64,000 nt of DNA from Paraburkholderia sp. (GTDB lineage Bacteria; Pseudomonadota; Gammaproteobacteria; Burkholderiales; Burkholderiaceae), in assembly GCF_004298475.1 (NCBI RefSeq), contig NZ_SCRP01000007.1, positions 1 through 64,000 of the forward strand. Reading direction: 5' to 3'. The translations under genes and the position numbers were made by a program. The notes below the pieces were generated by a model. That model ran no database searches. It saw only the letters and a program-made list of their open reading frames with translations, and was not told the origin of the DNA. Positions 27,352 through 35,509 of the stretch are shown here, piece after piece. The first letter of the stretch is position 1, and each line of letters starts with the position of its first letter.

Positions 27352-27954
27352 GTGAGTTGTGAGTGTTCCCGCGTTTCGTCCCATACGGCGGCAGAGCGGA
27401 AGGCAATCAAGACCGCGCTGGTTCTGAATCTGGCGATGTTCGTGATCGGTATGCTGGCAGGATGGCATGCGCAATCGACGGGGATTTTGTCGGACGCGCT
27501 GGACATGTTGACCGATGCGGCTGCCTATGCCCTGGCGCTGATGGCATTCACGCGCGGGATGGCGTTCAAAAGGAACGCAGCCAGATGGACCGGCGGCATC
27601 CTGGTGCTGCTGGGGGCGGGGATCATCGCCGAGGTGATCCGGCGCTGGTATTCCGGCAGTGAGCCCATCGGAATGGTGATGCTGGCCTATTCGGTTGTAT
27701 CGTTCGCGGTCAATCTCTACGTCCTGATGCAACTGGCAAAGTACCGGCGCGGCGAGGTTCATATGCGCGCAAGTTATATCTGCACGCGAGCCGATGTCCT
27801 GGCCAACATCGCGGTGTTTGTATCGGGCGGCATTGTGCTGGCGACAGGCTTTCGCGCCGTTGATCTGCTGGTAGGGTTCGTTATCGGGCTATACGTGCTG
27901 AAAGAGGCGGTCGAGATCCTGCGAGAGGCAAACGAGGCGGGCGCTACGATCTGA
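27352..27954 (+). CDS. Small CDF-like cation transporter with an altered metal site
   Basis: A 200-residue membrane protein with six probable helices and CDF-type sequence but no cytoplasmic C-terminal domain. The helix II site reads GILSDALDMLTDAAAY (Asp, Asp, Asp rather than a His-containing set). The helix V site reads ICTRADVLANIAVF, where the normal His-x3-Asp is Cys-x3-Asp. The N-terminus has Cys-Glu-Cys just after the start. GTG start at 27352 with AAGGAG 8 nt upstream. It is 80 bp after dmeF on the same strand. The metal or substrate is unknown; co-location suggests a Co/Ni or Zn link. Confidence 0.8.
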   Translation: MSCECSRVSSHTAAERKAIKTALVLNLAMFVIGMLAGWHAQSTGILSDALDMLTDAAAYALALMAFTRGMAFKRNAARWTGGILVLLGAGIIAEVIRRWYSGSEPIGMVMLAYSVVSFAVNLYVLMQLAKYRRGEVHMRASYICTRADVLANIAVFVSGGIVLATGFRAVDLLVGFVIGLYVLKEAVEILREANEAGATI

Positions 27955-28113
27955 ACGCCGCTCTTGACGCCTCAGCGTAACGGCTCGGTGATCGGTACGT
28001 TGTGCGCCGCAGGCAATCCAGCCCACACGGCGCTGAATAAACGCTTCGAGAACGAACGTGCATCTCTCATCGGTCGGCTGCGCGCAACCGCGACGCGCGA
28101 CCACCCCAACGCA

Positions 28114-28944
28114 TCACTCAGCCTCACCCGCTTTTCGCGGTTCATAGAACAGCGCAAACAATTCGGACTGTGAGCCGATCCCGAGTTTTGCGTAGATGTG
28201 TTTTCTGTGTGCGCGCACTGTCTCGAATGAAATAGACAATTTCTCCGCCATCGCGCGCGACGAGAATCCGCTCAACGACAGCATGGCCACTTCGATTTCG
28301 CGCGTCGTCAACGCGCCGCGTCCGCTCTTGTCCGTCAACATGCCAAAGCGCGCTTGCGGGTCTGGCCCCACGCTTTCGGTGGCGCGCGGCTCTTGCGGCG
28401 CTGCTTTCACGGCGAATTTTTCGAAGCGCAAGCGCTGCTGCATCAACGCCCGCACCCAGGGCGAGTACAGCGTGAGCGATGCGATTTCGCGCTCGTCGTA
28501 CCGGCTCGTTTTGCCGAGCGAAAAACCCATTGTGTGATCTCGATCAATCACGACGTTGAAATGCACTTCGTCGCCGACGATATTTTTCCTGAAGTACCGT
28601 TCGTAGTATTCGGTCATCCGGAAGTTGTCCGGTGCGACATCGGCGAGCGTGTAGAAACCCGACTCCTGCACTTCGAATGCGGTGAGATAGAACGGATCGA
28701 GCTGATAGAGCGCAGCCAGATAGTCCTGGAACATCAGATCGATCTTGCCGTCGGGCATCGGCTGCTCGGCGAGTACGAGCGGCGCGGCATCGCGAGCGAA
28801 ACAGAGCGCAACCCAGCTGTCGAATTCGATATGTCTTTCGAGCACGCGCGTGAGGCGCGCCCAGAAGTGCGGGCCATCGAGGGCATCGATGACCGAACCG
28901 ATCTCCCGATGAAACGCGAGATCTCGCCACTCCAGGTCCATCAT
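28114..28944 (-). CDS. LuxR-family transcriptional regulator
   Basis: A 276-residue regulator. Residues ~212-265 form the LuxR/GerE helix-turn-helix (LTTREIEVAMLSLSGFSSRA ... VRAHRKHIYAKLGI). The N-terminal ~180 residues have aromatic-rich segments (HFWARL, FDSWVALCF, YQLDPFYL, MTEYYERYF) of the kind seen in ligand-sensing LuxR proteins, but I do not recognise an acyl-homoserine-lactone pocket with confidence. ATG at 28944 has GGAGG 5 nt upstream. It is divergent from the nitrilase-permease pair, which it probably controls. Confidence 0.85.
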   Translation of the reverse strand: MMDLEWRDLAFHREIGSVIDALDGPHFWARLTRVLERHIEFDSWVALCFARDAAPLVLAEQPMPDGKIDLMFQDYLAALYQLDPFYLTAFEVQESGFYTLADVAPDNFRMTEYYERYFRKNIVGDEVHFNVVIDRDHTMGFSLGKTSRYDEREIASLTLYSPWVRALMQQRLRFEKFAVKAAPQEPRATESVGPDPQARFGMLTDKSGRGALTTREIEVAMLSLSGFSSRAMAEKLSISFETVRAHRKHIYAKLGIGSQSELFALFYEPRKAGEAE

Positions 28945-28954
28945 GTCCTCCGGT

Positions 28955-28967
28955 GAGGGTAACCCTC
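28955..28967. promoter_or_regulatory. Palindrome GAGGGT-A-ACCCTC in the divergent promoter region
   Basis: A perfect 6-bp inverted repeat around one base lies 11 nt upstream of the LuxR-type gene's start, followed at once by a second ACCC-TCGT-GGGT element (28962-28973). The 169-bp spacer serves two divergent units. The site is a plausible operator for the LuxR-type regulator, close enough to its own start to autoregulate. Confidence 0.4.
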
Positions 28968-29113
28968 GTGGGTAATTGCGGGAAAAAATAATACCGCGAT
29001 AATCCGCATCATTACGAGGCAGCGGCGCAATCTGTTTTGCGCGACGAAGAGTCGTACGAGCGTGCGAACGCAAACGACATGCTGCCGAAAGGTGTTTGGA
29101 AGGAGACGTTTTC

Positions 29114-29959
29114 ATGCAGGTAGAACTGGCGCAACTCGCGCTCATCGACGGCAACGTCGCGCACAACACGCGCAAGGTGATCGAGGCGATCGAACGCGTC
29201 GATGCGACGGGCGGCACGAAACTGGTCGTGTTCCCCGAAACGACGTTGTCGGGCTTCCCGACGCGCGAAAACGTCGCCGATATTGCACAGACGCTCGACG
29301 GCCCCGCGTTGTCCTCGGTGCGCGACGCGGCACGGAAAAAAGGTGTCGCCGTTGCAGTGGGCCTCGCGGAACGCGACGGCAACGCGTTCTACAACACCTC
29401 CGTGCTCATCGACGAAAGCGGCGCCATTGCGCTGCGCTATCGCAAGACGCATCTGTGGGCGTCGGACGTCGGCGTGTTCACGCCAGGTGACCGCTTCGTG
29501 ACCGGCCGGTGGAACGATCTCACGGTAGGTCTCCTGATTTGCTACGACATCGAATTTCCTGAAACGGCGCGCGCGGTCGGCGCGCTCGACGCCGATCTGC
29601 TGATCGTCACGAACGGCAACATGGATCCGTTCGGTCCGGTGCATCGCCGTGCGATTGCGGCGCGCGCGATGGAAAACCAGATGTTCGCGCTGATGGTGAA
29701 CCGTTGCGGTTCCGGCGACGACAACCTCACGTTCGCGGGCCTTTCCGCAGTCGTCGATCCGTTTGGCGAGACTCTCGTCGAACTCGGTCGCGACGAGACG
29801 GTCGCGAAGGCGAAGATCGATCTCACGCGTATCGAAGCCAGCCTCGAACATTACAACTATCTGCACGACGCACGCGTGCCGCTCGGTCTCGTGCCTGTCG
29901 AACAAGCGGACGGGAATCGCGCGTTGTTGATCGAAGCGACTCGACGTCGCGTCACGTAA
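29114..29959 (+). CDS. Carbon-nitrogen hydrolase (nitrilase superfamily)
   Basis: A 281-residue amidase-type hydrolase with the complete Glu-Lys-Cys triad: Glu42 in VFPETTLSGFP, Lys111 in RYRKTHLW and Cys143 in LLICYDIEFPE. Overall it looks like the aliphatic-amidase / N-carbamoylputrescine-amidase branches. ATG at 29114 has AAGGAG upstream; the longer frame begins with an unsupported TTG. It is followed by an amino-acid permease, which suggests uptake and hydrolysis of one small amide or amine compound. The substrate is not identifiable by eye. Confidence 0.88.
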   Translation: MQVELAQLALIDGNVAHNTRKVIEAIERVDATGGTKLVVFPETTLSGFPTRENVADIAQTLDGPALSSVRDAARKKGVAVAVGLAERDGNAFYNTSVLIDESGAIALRYRKTHLWASDVGVFTPGDRFVTGRWNDLTVGLLICYDIEFPETARAVGALDADLLIVTNGNMDPFGPVHRRAIAARAMENQMFALMVNRCGSGDDNLTFAGLSAVVDPFGETLVELGRDETVAKAKIDLTRIEASLEHYNYLHDARVPLGLVPVEQADGNRALLIEATRRRVT

Positions 29960-30091
29960 GCCCTCTTAGCCGTTCTTCCGCGACATCGCGCAAGGCCATG
30001 TGCCCTGCGCGTGCCTGCTTACTTTCATTAAATGCCGGCTGTACGACAAAAAGGCATTCGTATCGGCCTTCCAAAAGGTCAAGGAGACATC

Positions 30092-31432
30092 ATGCAAGCG
30101 TCGTCCTCTTCTGAACCGTCTCGTCTCAAGCGCACGCTCGGCCTGCCGTCCGTGCTGCTTTTCGGTCTCGCCTACATGGCGCCGCTGATCGTCTACGGCA
30201 CCTACGGCGTGCTCGCCAAGGCCAGCGGCGACACGGCCGCTCTCGCCTATCTGCTCGCACTGATCGGGATCGGATTCACCGCGCTCAGCTACGGCAAACT
30301 CGCGCGGCTCTTTCCTGTCGCCGGTTCCGCTTACACGTACACGCGCAAGACGTTCAACCCGCATCTCGGCTTCATGATCGGCTGGGCGACGCTGCTCGAT
30401 TATTTCTTCCTGCCGATGGTGATCTGGCTGATCGGCGCGGCGTATCTCAACGCGGCGTTCCCGACCGTGCCGACCTGGATCTGGATCGTTGCGTTCATCG
30501 TGCTGACGAGCGGTTTGAATATCGTCGGCATCGAACTGGCCGCGCGCTTCAATATCGTTCTGATGATCGTGCAGCTGGCGATCACCGCCATGTTCGTCGT
30601 GCTGTGCTGGCATTACGCGTCGGCGGCGGCTGGCCCTGGCGGCATTGCGATGGCCGAGCCGTTCTTCAAGCCACACGTGCCGTTCGGCGCGACGATGGCG
30701 GGCGCTGCAATTGCCGCCTATTCCTATCTCGGCTTCGACGCGGTTTCCACGCTTACCGAAGAAACCATCGATCCGACCAAAAACATGCCGCGCGCGATTC
30801 TGTTGATCGCGCTGATCGGCGGTGCGATCTTCGTGATTGCAGCGTACACGATGCAGCTTGCGCACCCGGGCGTCGAATTCAAGGACACGGATTCGGCCGC
30901 GTTTGAAGTGGCGAAGATGATCGGCGGCGATGTATTCGTGACCGTGTTCCTCGCGGGCCTGATCCTCGCGCAGTTTGCGTCGGGCATCTCGGCGCAGGCG
31001 AGCGTCGGCCGGCTGCTCTACGCGATGGGCCGCGACGAGATTCTGCCCAAGCGCGTGTTCGGCTTCATTCATCCGCGCTTTAAAACGCCCGCGTTAAACA
31101 TCGCACTCGCAGGCATCGTCGGATTGATCGCGCTGAAACTCGATGTCGCCACCTCGACCTCGTTCATCAACTTCGGCGCGTTCCTCGCCTTTACGGCTGT
31201 CAATCTGTGCGTGGTTCGCGTGTACCTGTCCGGTAATCACGGCGAGCGCAGGATCGGCCTGATCGGCGGCATGATTTTCCCGCTGATCGGCGCGGTCGCC
31301 GATATCTGGCTGCTCGCGAGTCTCGAGAAGACTGCGCTCGTGCTCGGCGCCGTGTGGTTCGTGCTCGGGCTGGCGTATCTGTGCTGGATCACGCGCCTGT
31401 TCCGCCAGGCGCCGCCTGAAGTGGCAATCTGA
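30092..31432 (+). CDS. APC-family amino acid / polyamine permease
   Basis: A 446-residue inner-membrane permease with about twelve hydrophobic helices. The first carries the family pattern LGLPSVLLFGLAYMAPLIVYGTYG, and a later segment GAAIAAYSYLGFDAVSTLTEE is the conserved helix VI region of APC transporters, followed by PRAILLI. AAGGAG precedes the ATG at 30092. Resemblance to the putrescine importer (PuuP-type) group and the adjacent amidase suggest a polyamine or amide substrate, but this is inference. It is 132 nt downstream of the hydrolase gene. Confidence 0.88.
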   Translation: MQASSSSEPSRLKRTLGLPSVLLFGLAYMAPLIVYGTYGVLAKASGDTAALAYLLALIGIGFTALSYGKLARLFPVAGSAYTYTRKTFNPHLGFMIGWATLLDYFFLPMVIWLIGAAYLNAAFPTVPTWIWIVAFIVLTSGLNIVGIELAARFNIVLMIVQLAITAMFVVLCWHYASAAAGPGGIAMAEPFFKPHVPFGATMAGAAIAAYSYLGFDAVSTLTEETIDPTKNMPRAILLIALIGGAIFVIAAYTMQLAHPGVEFKDTDSAAFEVAKMIGGDVFVTVFLAGLILAQFASGISAQASVGRLLYAMGRDEILPKRVFGFIHPRFKTPALNIALAGIVGLIALKLDVATSTSFINFGAFLAFTAVNLCVVRVYLSGNHGERRIGLIGGMIFPLIGAVADIWLLASLEKTALVLGAVWFVLGLAYLCWITRLFRQAPPEVAI

Positions 31433-31472
31433 TCCGAGATCCCGAATCGCTTCAGCGGATCTCGCGATGTGA

Positions 31473-31509
31473 GCGCGCCGGGTGCACGTGATATGTGCAC
31501 CCGGCGCGC
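31473..31509 (+). terminator. Perfect 15-bp hairpin after the permease gene
   Basis: GCGCGCCGGGTGCAC and its exact complement GTGCACCCGGCGCGC flank a 7-nt loop (GTGATAT), 40 nt after the permease stop. It is very stable but not followed by a T run, so it could be a 3' stabiliser or a Rho-associated end. Confidence 0.6.
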
Positions 31510-31541
31510 GTGCTTCATGCCCAGTCCCTAATGCCCGGCCT

Positions 31542-31664
31542 CTAACGCGTCGGCGCATTCACGCGCCGCAAGTAGTCGGCGAGCCTGCGTCCGCTCATGT
31601 CGGGAAACGGTTCGAGCACTTCGACGCCGGTCATGCGCGCGATGTCGATATCGGCGGTTGTCAC
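31542..31664 (-). pseudogene. Orphan C-terminal reading-frame fragment
   Basis: A 40-codon minus-strand frame from a GTG at 31664 reads MTTADIDIARMTGVEVLEPF then PDMSGRRLADYLRRVNAPTR. The frame stays open further upstream to about 31731 without a start codon or ribosome-binding site. The coding-like composition suggests the 3' end of a lost gene. I do not recognise the family. The rest of the 31433-31796 interval holds only two hairpins and a stop-codon repeat. Confidence 0.3.
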
Positions 31665-31736
31665 CAGGAAATAAAGTGTGGAGTGCGAAATGAGGCGGGC
31701 GGAAGCTGCTGTGCTCTTTACGGCCTTATGTACGCT

Positions 31737-31767
31737 GCGGCGCGCATCCTTCGGGGATGCGCGCCGC
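31737..31767 (-). terminator. Hairpin downstream of the RNA methyltransferase gene
   Basis: GCGGCGCGCATCC and GGATGCGCGCCGC form a perfect 13-bp stem with a 5-nt loop, about 30 nt beyond the methyltransferase stop on the minus strand. No T run is present. Confidence 0.55.
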
Positions 31768-31778
31768 CGTTGAATCGG

Positions 31779-31800
31779 GCGCTAATCAGGCGCTAATCAG
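31779..31800. repeat. 11-bp tandem repeat containing a stop codon, two copies
   Basis: GCGCTAATCAG occurs twice head to tail. On the minus strand each unit reads CTGATTAGCGC; the TGA of the first is the stop codon of the RNA methyltransferase gene. TGA, TAG and the next TGA then fall in three different frames within 14 nt. Confidence 0.9.
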
Positions 31801-33104
31801 GAATTTTGGCCCGGGTTCGCGTTGTCCTGCGCGGGACGCTGGCGCACGCTGCCCGCGATCAGATCGAAGCGGAACAGGCGGCATTCGAGCGCGCCGTTGT
31901 AGAGCGGCGTCTTCGCCGATTCGCGCAGGCGCAGCTGGCCCGGCAGCTTGCGGTCCGAGGTGAGCACGAACGCGCGCCAGCCGGTGAAGCGCTGCTTGAG
32001 CGCGTCGCCGAGCGCCTGGAAGAATTCGGCGTCGGGTGCGTCGGCGTCGGTCTGGGCGCGGCGAAAGCCTTCTTCGGCGTCGTCGCGGTCGCGCGATGTC
32101 GGCCGTGCTTCGCCGCGCGCGTTGCGCCCGCGCACTTCAATGCGCTCGCCATACGGCGGATTCGCGACGAGGATGCCCGGCGCGTCTTCGGGCGGCGTCA
32201 TGTTGCGCGCGTCGAGCTGCTTGAGCGGCACGTTGCCGAAGCCCGCGCGCGCGAAGTTGGCGCGCGCCTTTTCCAGCATCACGTCCGAAATGTCGCTGCC
32301 GTAGATGTGCAGACCGGACGTGCGGCTTTGCGCGGTGTTGCGCGCCGTGTTCGCCTCGCTCTTCAGATAACGCCAGGCGGCCGTGTCGGTTTGCTTGAGG
32401 CGCTCGAAGCCGAAGCTGCGCGAGAGCCCCGGCGCGATGTCGAGCGCGACCTGCGCCGCCTCGGCGAGGAACGTGCCGCTGCCGCACATCGGGTCGTAGA
32501 GCGGCGTGCCGGGCGTCCAGCCCGTGAGACGCAGGATGCCGGCGGCGAGGTTCTCGCGCAGCGGCGCCGCGCCCTTGTCGAGACGCCAGCCACGCTTGAA
32601 GAGCGGCTCGCCCGACGTGTCGAGATAGAGCGTGCAGTCGCTGGCGGTGAGGAACGCGAACACGCGCACGTCGGGATACGCGGTGTCGATGCTCGGACGC
32701 GCACCGGCTTTCGAGCGCATGCGGTCGCAGATCGCGTCCTTCACGCGCAGCGTGGCGAATTCGAGGCTGCGCAGCGGCGATTTGATCGCGGTGATGTCGA
32801 CGCGCAGCGTTTCGTTCGGCGTGAACCACTGCTCCCAGCGCTGCTCGGCGGCGAGCGCGTAGATGTCCTGTTCGCTCCGATACGGACGGTGGGCGATCTT
32901 CAGGAGCACGCGGCTCGCGATGCGCGAGTGCAGATTCGCGGCCATGCCGCCGGCCCAGTTGCCGCGGAAGTGCACGCCGCCGGGCACATCGGCGCCGACC
33001 TCGAGCGCACCGGGCGGCAAGCGCCGTTGCGCGGTTTCGGCCAGTTCGGCGGCGAGCGCGGTTTCGAGGCCGCGCGGGCAGGGAGCAAAGAATTCGAAGG
33101 ACAT
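31797..33104 (-). CDS. THUMP-domain class I RNA methyltransferase (RlmL-like)
   Basis: A 435-residue S-adenosylmethionine-dependent RNA methyltransferase. The N-terminal THUMP region (residues ~1-155) starts FEFFAPCPRGLETALAAEL. The methyltransferase domain has motif I PMCGSGTFLAEAA (near 205) and the catalytic motif IV NPPYGER (near 318), which is typical of guanine-N2 methylation. It matches the N-terminal half of E. coli RlmKL (23S rRNA m2G2445), so that target is likely but not certain. A charged insertion (residues ~325-355) and a Gln/Asn-rich tail are extra. The stop codon lies in an 11-bp repeat. Confidence 0.88.
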   Translation of the reverse strand: MSFEFFAPCPRGLETALAAELAETAQRRLPPGALEVGADVPGGVHFRGNWAGGMAANLHSRIASRVLLKIAHRPYRSEQDIYALAAEQRWEQWFTPNETLRVDITAIKSPLRSLEFATLRVKDAICDRMRSKAGARPSIDTAYPDVRVFAFLTASDCTLYLDTSGEPLFKRGWRLDKGAAPLRENLAAGILRLTGWTPGTPLYDPMCGSGTFLAEAAQVALDIAPGLSRSFGFERLKQTDTAAWRYLKSEANTARNTAQSRTSGLHIYGSDISDVMLEKARANFARAGFGNVPLKQLDARNMTPPEDAPGILVANPPYGERIEVRGRNARGEARPTSRDRDDAEEGFRRAQTDADAPDAEFFQALGDALKQRFTGWRAFVLTSDRKLPGQLRLRESAKTPLYNGALECRLFRFDLIAGSVRQRPAQDNANPGQNS

Positions 33105-33242
33105 GAAGAAAGACGGGACGCTGCGGGGAAGGCGCTATTGTACGCGGGTTGCGGCGGCGGGCCGCTCAGGTGTCGGGCGGCGCGGACGGACCGCTTGCCG
33201 CCCTTCCACGCGGTGCTCCGCTGCCGTGCCGGAGTCGCCAGT

Positions 33243-35423
33243 TCAGTGCCGTCCCGCCTTCGCGCCGTCCCGGCTCCTGCGCATCGGCCAGAAGAGGTCG
33301 ATCGGGCGGCGCACCACGCGCCGCTGCAGCGCGCGCATGAGCGGCCGCACGTCCTTGTGCCGCAGGCCGCGCGAGCGCAGCGCCATCTGCATCGCGAGCC
33401 CGAAGCTCACCGTCACGTTGAGCACCGCCATGCTGGCGACGCCCGCAGCGGCCCACCAGAGTTCGGCGGTTTCGAGCGTCGCAGCGCCGAGCACGCCCAT
33501 CGCGACGCCGATCGCGCCCGCCGAAAGCGTCACGTGGCGCACCTCGAACTGGAACGCGAACGCGGACACGATGGCCGGAACCAGCCCGAGCAGCATCCCG
33601 AGCACGACGTTGCCCCAGACACCTCCGGCGTTGGCGCGGCAGAAGCGGGCGAAGCGCGCCGCGCCCGAGGTGCCGAGCGTGAGACGCAGACGCCGGTTCC
33701 ACGCGAGCGCGTCCTCGACGCGATGCAGCACGAACCAGTTGTCCGCCCACCCGGCGAATACGCTCGATGCCCACAGCAGCACGCCGGTCAGCGCGGCGTA
33801 GAGCGGCGTCGGGCCTGCGAGCGAGAACGACTGCAGCGTACTGTGCGCTTTCTCGGGCGAGATCAGGCTCGCGTCGAAAAGCCAGCCGAAGACGAGCTGG
33901 ATCGCGAGGCAGGCCGGAAACACCAGTAGGACGTTGCCGAGCACCGCCGCCGCCTGGGTGCGGATCAGCGCCACCGCCGACGAAACGAAGCGCGCGCGCC
34001 CGGGCGCCTTGCCGGTGCCGTCGAGTTCGCGCGCGAGCGTCGGCGCGGTCATCGCGGGCTGCTTGGTCGCGAGCGAGAAGTGGCAAAAGTGGATCGCGAG
34101 AAAGCTGAGCGCGTAGTTGAGGCCCGCGAACACCCCTTCGACGATTGACGGCAGGTGCGCGCCCGTGATGCCGAACTTCACGTACACCGTCACCGCCGTG
34201 ACGAGCCCGCCGCCCGCGGCCATGCGCAGCATGGTCAGATACTCGGCGCGGTTGCGGGCGATGTAGTGTTCGCCGGTGTCGGCGCTCAGTTCGACGACCT
34301 TGCGCGAGAGCAGCGCGAAGTTGCTGCGCAACAGGTGCGCGACGCTCTGGCTGGCCTGGTTCGCGCTCACCAGATCGGCGACGAGGCGCGCCTGAAGGCG
34401 CACGTCATGTGACGCCATCCATGCGTCGAGCAACTGCTCGGCGCGCTGCACCCGCATGCGCATGCGGTCGACCTGGAACACCGTGTCGACGCGCACGCCG
34501 TGACGGTAGAGGTGGGCGAACACATCGTTGGTGGCCGCGCGGCAGCTATCGAGCAGGACGCGCAGCCAACGCACTTCCTGGAGCAGCCGCTCCGGTTCGC
34601 CCGCGTCGCGGGCGTTCTCCACGGCGAGCATCGCGCGGTTCAGGCGGTAGAACGGCAGGCGTTCGACATCCGCCGGGGCGTCGTCGTCCAGCAGGCGGCT
34701 GCGGACCGTCGATGAAAGGCCCGTCGAGCTGATCTGGCTCGTGAGGTTGTGAAGCGCCGTCAACAGATCGACCGGGAAGTCGCTGTGCCGCCGCCCGCGC
34801 GGCATGGTTGCGGCCGCATCGGGTTCGTCTTCTGCAAGGCCGGTGGCGGCTGTGGCAGGCAGGGGCGCGTGCGCTTCCTCCGGTTCGACGATCAACGCGT
34901 GCAGCCGGGTCAGCAGATCGAGCGGCAGCGTCGCAATCCAGTCGGGATCGTTTTCGTTCGGAAACATCAGCGTGAAGAGCGCCGCGAGGTCGCGCCGGCT
35001 CGGCGCGGGCGGGATCAACTGCGCCTGGATGCGCTCGACAAGCGCGCCGGTCAGGCCCGAATGCACGGGCATGCCTGCGTCGCAGAGCAGCGAAATGCTG
35101 TCGCTCTCGCGCAGCAGCTTGCGGATGATCGCGCCGACGTTCGCCCGCCACGCGGGATTGCGTTCGAGCACGTGCAGCAGGTAGCGCACGCGCGCGTGTT
35201 CGGGCGGTGCGGCGCGCGGTTCGTCGTCGGACGCCGTGCGCGCGAGGTCCGTCGCGTCGAGCGTGCCGCGCCGGTGAATCCAGTGCATCAGCTCGATCAG
35301 ACAGTCGCTGCGTTCGGCGTAAGGGGCGTCGGCATCGGCGGCGGCGAGCAGCGCGTCGAGTTGCTGCACGGTGCCGCGCGATGCGCGCCACTTCTTCCAG
35401 AGAGATTTGAACGAATGAATCAT
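33243..35423 (-). CDS. SpecificRecomb (PF10136-type) membrane protein, usually annotated site-specific recombinase
   Basis: A 726-residue protein of the family named after Neisseria Gcr. The N-terminal ~370 residues are hydrophilic and helical. The C-terminal half has several clear hydrophobic spans (MLRMAAGGGLVTAVTVYVKF, GLNYALSFLAIHFCHFSLA, AAAVLGNVLLVFPACLAIQL, PLYAALTGVLLWASSVFAGW, VVLGMLLGLVPAIVSAFAFQ). No recombinase catalytic motif (Ser- or Tyr-type) is visible, so the name is doubtful and a membrane role is more likely. The start MIHSFKSLWKKWRA at 35423 is preferred to the longer frame. It sits just downstream of the pqi operon. Confidence 0.75.
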   Translation of the reverse strand: MIHSFKSLWKKWRASRGTVQQLDALLAAADADAPYAERSDCLIELMHWIHRRGTLDATDLARTASDDEPRAAPPEHARVRYLLHVLERNPAWRANVGAIIRKLLRESDSISLLCDAGMPVHSGLTGALVERIQAQLIPPAPSRRDLAALFTLMFPNENDPDWIATLPLDLLTRLHALIVEPEEAHAPLPATAATGLAEDEPDAAATMPRGRRHSDFPVDLLTALHNLTSQISSTGLSSTVRSRLLDDDAPADVERLPFYRLNRAMLAVENARDAGEPERLLQEVRWLRVLLDSCRAATNDVFAHLYRHGVRVDTVFQVDRMRMRVQRAEQLLDAWMASHDVRLQARLVADLVSANQASQSVAHLLRSNFALLSRKVVELSADTGEHYIARNRAEYLTMLRMAAGGGLVTAVTVYVKFGITGAHLPSIVEGVFAGLNYALSFLAIHFCHFSLATKQPAMTAPTLARELDGTGKAPGRARFVSSAVALIRTQAAAVLGNVLLVFPACLAIQLVFGWLFDASLISPEKAHSTLQSFSLAGPTPLYAALTGVLLWASSVFAGWADNWFVLHRVEDALAWNRRLRLTLGTSGAARFARFCRANAGGVWGNVVLGMLLGLVPAIVSAFAFQFEVRHVTLSAGAIGVAMGVLGAATLETAELWWAAAGVASMAVLNVTVSFGLAMQMALRSRGLRHKDVRPLMRALQRRVVRRPIDLFWPMRRSRDGAKAGRH

Positions 35424-35509
35424 GGGGCGTAACGTGCCTGCGTTGCGCCTCGGGTGGAGGCAGGTGGCGCCTGCCGCACGGTCTATGCCGTGCAGCACGC
35501 GTGGTGGGA

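Noticed and set aside
24408..31796. The accessory stretch as a complete integrative element or genomic island with att sites
   Set aside because: No tRNA gene, no intact integrase and no flanking direct repeats could be found, only a weak integrase-like remnant.
31806..33929. A 707-codon plus-strand frame opposite the RNA methyltransferase
   Set aside because: Shadow frame; its sequence is Arg/Ala/Glu-biased and matches no family, while the opposite strand encodes clear motifs.
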